Source: an archaeon (lineage in GTDB: Archaea > Iainarchaeota > Iainarchaeia > Iainarchaeales > DTGL01). From it: a DNA stretch of 40,553 bases. Positions 39,530 to 40,553 of the stretch are shown here, piece after piece. The stretch spans positions 1-40,553 of the forward strand of contig JAPDKC010000003.1 in assembly GCA_029258755.1 (NCBI GenBank). Reading direction: 5' to 3'. Below the pieces are notes generated by a model. The model did no database searches. It was not told where the DNA came from and was given only the letters and a program-made list of their open reading frames with translations. A program made the position numbers and the translations under genes. The stretch's first letter is position 1, and each line of letters opens with the position of its first letter.

Positions 39530-40553
39530 ATGCTTAAAAGGAACGAGATTATAGATTACTATAAGGAATATGAAAGGTTGCCAAAGGCAATGCCAAGAGA
39601 ACTGAAAGTGCCGCTCAACTCAAATTTTATCATTTCAATAATTGGTCCGAGAAGGGCAGGAAAAACCTATTTTCTTTTTTCACTTTATGAAAAAATTAAA
39701 GATGCTCTCTACCTAAATTTTGAAGATTCCAGAGTTGCTGATATTGAGCCAAAAGAGCTGAGAGAGCTTATAAGGGTGTTTATAGAGATTTACGGCAAAA
39801 GGCCAAAATACCTGTTTCTTGATGAGATTCAAAATATTACGGGTTGGGAAAAAATTGTCAGGGAATTGCATGATTTAAAGAAATATAGAATTTTTATTAC
39901 TGGTTCTTCTTCCAAATTGCTTAGCAAGGAAATAGCAACCCAGCTAAGAGGTCGGTCGCTTTCTTATATTCTTCTGCCTTTCAGTTTTAGAGAATTTCTT
40001 AAATTTAAAGGGATAAACATCGAGAAAGTGTTAAGCAAAGACGAAGAAGCGAGAATAAAAAATCTATTAAGAAACTACATGGAGTATGGCGGATTTCCAG
40101 ACGTCGTTAAGAGCAAAGAAAAAATAAAAATTCTGAAAGAATATTCTGACTTGATTCTTTTTAGAGATTTTGTTGAAAGACACAAAATAAAGAATTTGGA
40201 TCTTGCAAGAGCTTTGCACATGTTCATAATTCAAAATTTTTCTAGGGAGATTTCTGTTAGAGCTTTATTCAATAAACTGAAAATAAAACTTCCTGTATCG
40301 AAAGATACTGTCTACGAATATATTGCAAATCTTCAAGATACTATGTTTTTCTTTTTCCTAAAAAAATTTTCGAAAAAAGTTCATCTTCGTGAAACATGGC
40401 CAAAAAAAGTTTATCTATGCGATACGGGGTTAGCAAAGGTAATAAGATTTACTCCGGATTGGGGCAAGTTAAAGGAAAATATAGTTTTCATTGAGTTGCT
40501 TAGAAAAACGAACGAGAAGCCGCTTACAGAAATTTTCTATTTCAAAGATCATG
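39530..40553 (+). CDS. DUF4143-type AAA ATPase, truncated by window edge
   Basis: An archaeal P-loop ATPase with ATG at 39530; the frame stays open to the last base, so the C-terminus is missing. About 341 residues are visible. Walker A is GPRRAGKT (about 40-47, read as IIGPRRAGKTYF), Walker B is LFLDEIQNI (about 97-105), and sensor 1 is ITGSSSKLL (about 121-129). Then come the family's LRGRSLSYILLPFSFREF and YMEYGGFPDVV segments, and a winged-helix-like part. Members (ATPase plus DUF4143) are common, often in mobile or variable regions, and their function is not established. It begins at a separate promoter after the tandem ThyX gene. Confidence 0.88.
   Translation, partial: MLKRNEIIDYYKEYERLPKAMPRELKVPLNSNFIISIIGPRRAGKTYFLFSLYEKIKDALYLNFEDSRVADIEPKELRELIRVFIEIYGKRPKYLFLDEIQNITGWEKIVRELHDLKKYRIFITGSSSKLLSKEIATQLRGRSLSYILLPFSFREFLKFKGINIEKVLSKDEEARIKNLLRNYMEYGGFPDVVKSKEKIKILKEYSDLILFRDFVERHKIKNLDLARALHMFIIQNFSREISVRALFNKLKIKLPVSKDTVYEYIANLQDTMFFFFLKKFSKKVHLRETWPKKVYLCDTGLAKVIRFTPDWGKLKENIVFIELLRKTNEKPLTEIFYFKDH

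Noticed and set aside
1-40553. CRISPR array, insertion sequence or rRNA
   Set aside because: No regularly spaced repeats, transposase or rRNA-like segments were seen on reading the window.

Overview
This window is archaeal chromosomal DNA: AT-rich, gene-dense, and read about equally from both strands. Archaeal markers include a Hel308-type helicase, archaeal NAC, a proteasome beta subunit beside the beta-CASP nuclease aCPSF1, D-aminoacyl-tRNA deacylase of the archaeal/plant (DTD2) type, a geranylgeranyl reductase for ether lipids, and the archaeal thiolase/HMG-CoA synthase/DUF35 trio. Many compact proteins without recognisable function, and several bacterial-type enzymes, suggest a less-studied lineage, perhaps DPANN or a deep euryarchaeal branch. 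The lineage is inference; no rRNA is present to settle it.

Layout. 1-9.2 kb: hel308 and two hypotheticals (minus), nac (plus), a membrane-anchored protein (minus), a pilin-like protein, an FKBP isomerase, psmB and aCPSF1 (plus). 9.2-9.66 kb: a non-coding block with tandem terminator-like repeats and a candidate structured RNA with its own TATA box. 9.66-15.3 kb: an AK6-type kinase overlapping a secreted Ig-like protein, convergent with a 1335-residue coiled-coil surface protein. 15.4-21.1 kb: a nuclease-like hypothetical, AMMECR1, a small membrane protein, a PRC-barrel protein, an NFACT/RqcH protein lacking its usual C-terminal domain, geranylgeranyl reductase, a 58-residue protein and an M16 peptidase. 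21.1-22.05 kb: 950 bases without an intact gene, holding a second candidate structured RNA, a 15-bp perfect inverted repeat, decayed coding sequence and a cluster of a recurring motif. 22-24 kb: a small beta protein, a winged-helix-like protein and DTD2.

23.9-37.2 kb is an isoprenoid region. A minus-strand run carries a methyltransferase, mevalonate kinase, a PLD-like protein, two HAD hydrolases, a membrane protein and type-2 IPP isomerase. A plus-strand pair encodes diphosphomevalonate decarboxylase and phosphomevalonate kinase. A second minus-strand run encodes class II HMG-CoA reductase, HMG-CoA synthase, thiolase, DUF35 protein and an HD hydrolase. Together they give every enzyme of the classical mevalonate pathway from acetyl-CoA to IPP/DMAPP, which is unusual because most archaea use modified routes.

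37.2-40.55 kb: an AbrB/PIN toxin-antitoxin pair with palindromes upstream, a tandem ThyX-like protein whose halves keep complementary parts of the active-site motif, and a DUF4143-type ATPase cut by the window edge.

The most unusual items are two candidate non-coding RNAs whose paired 5' ends fall where a TATA box predicts transcription to start, a near-palindromic TTATACATAA motif concentrated in the gaps between genes, the complete classical mevalonate set, and the tandem ThyX.
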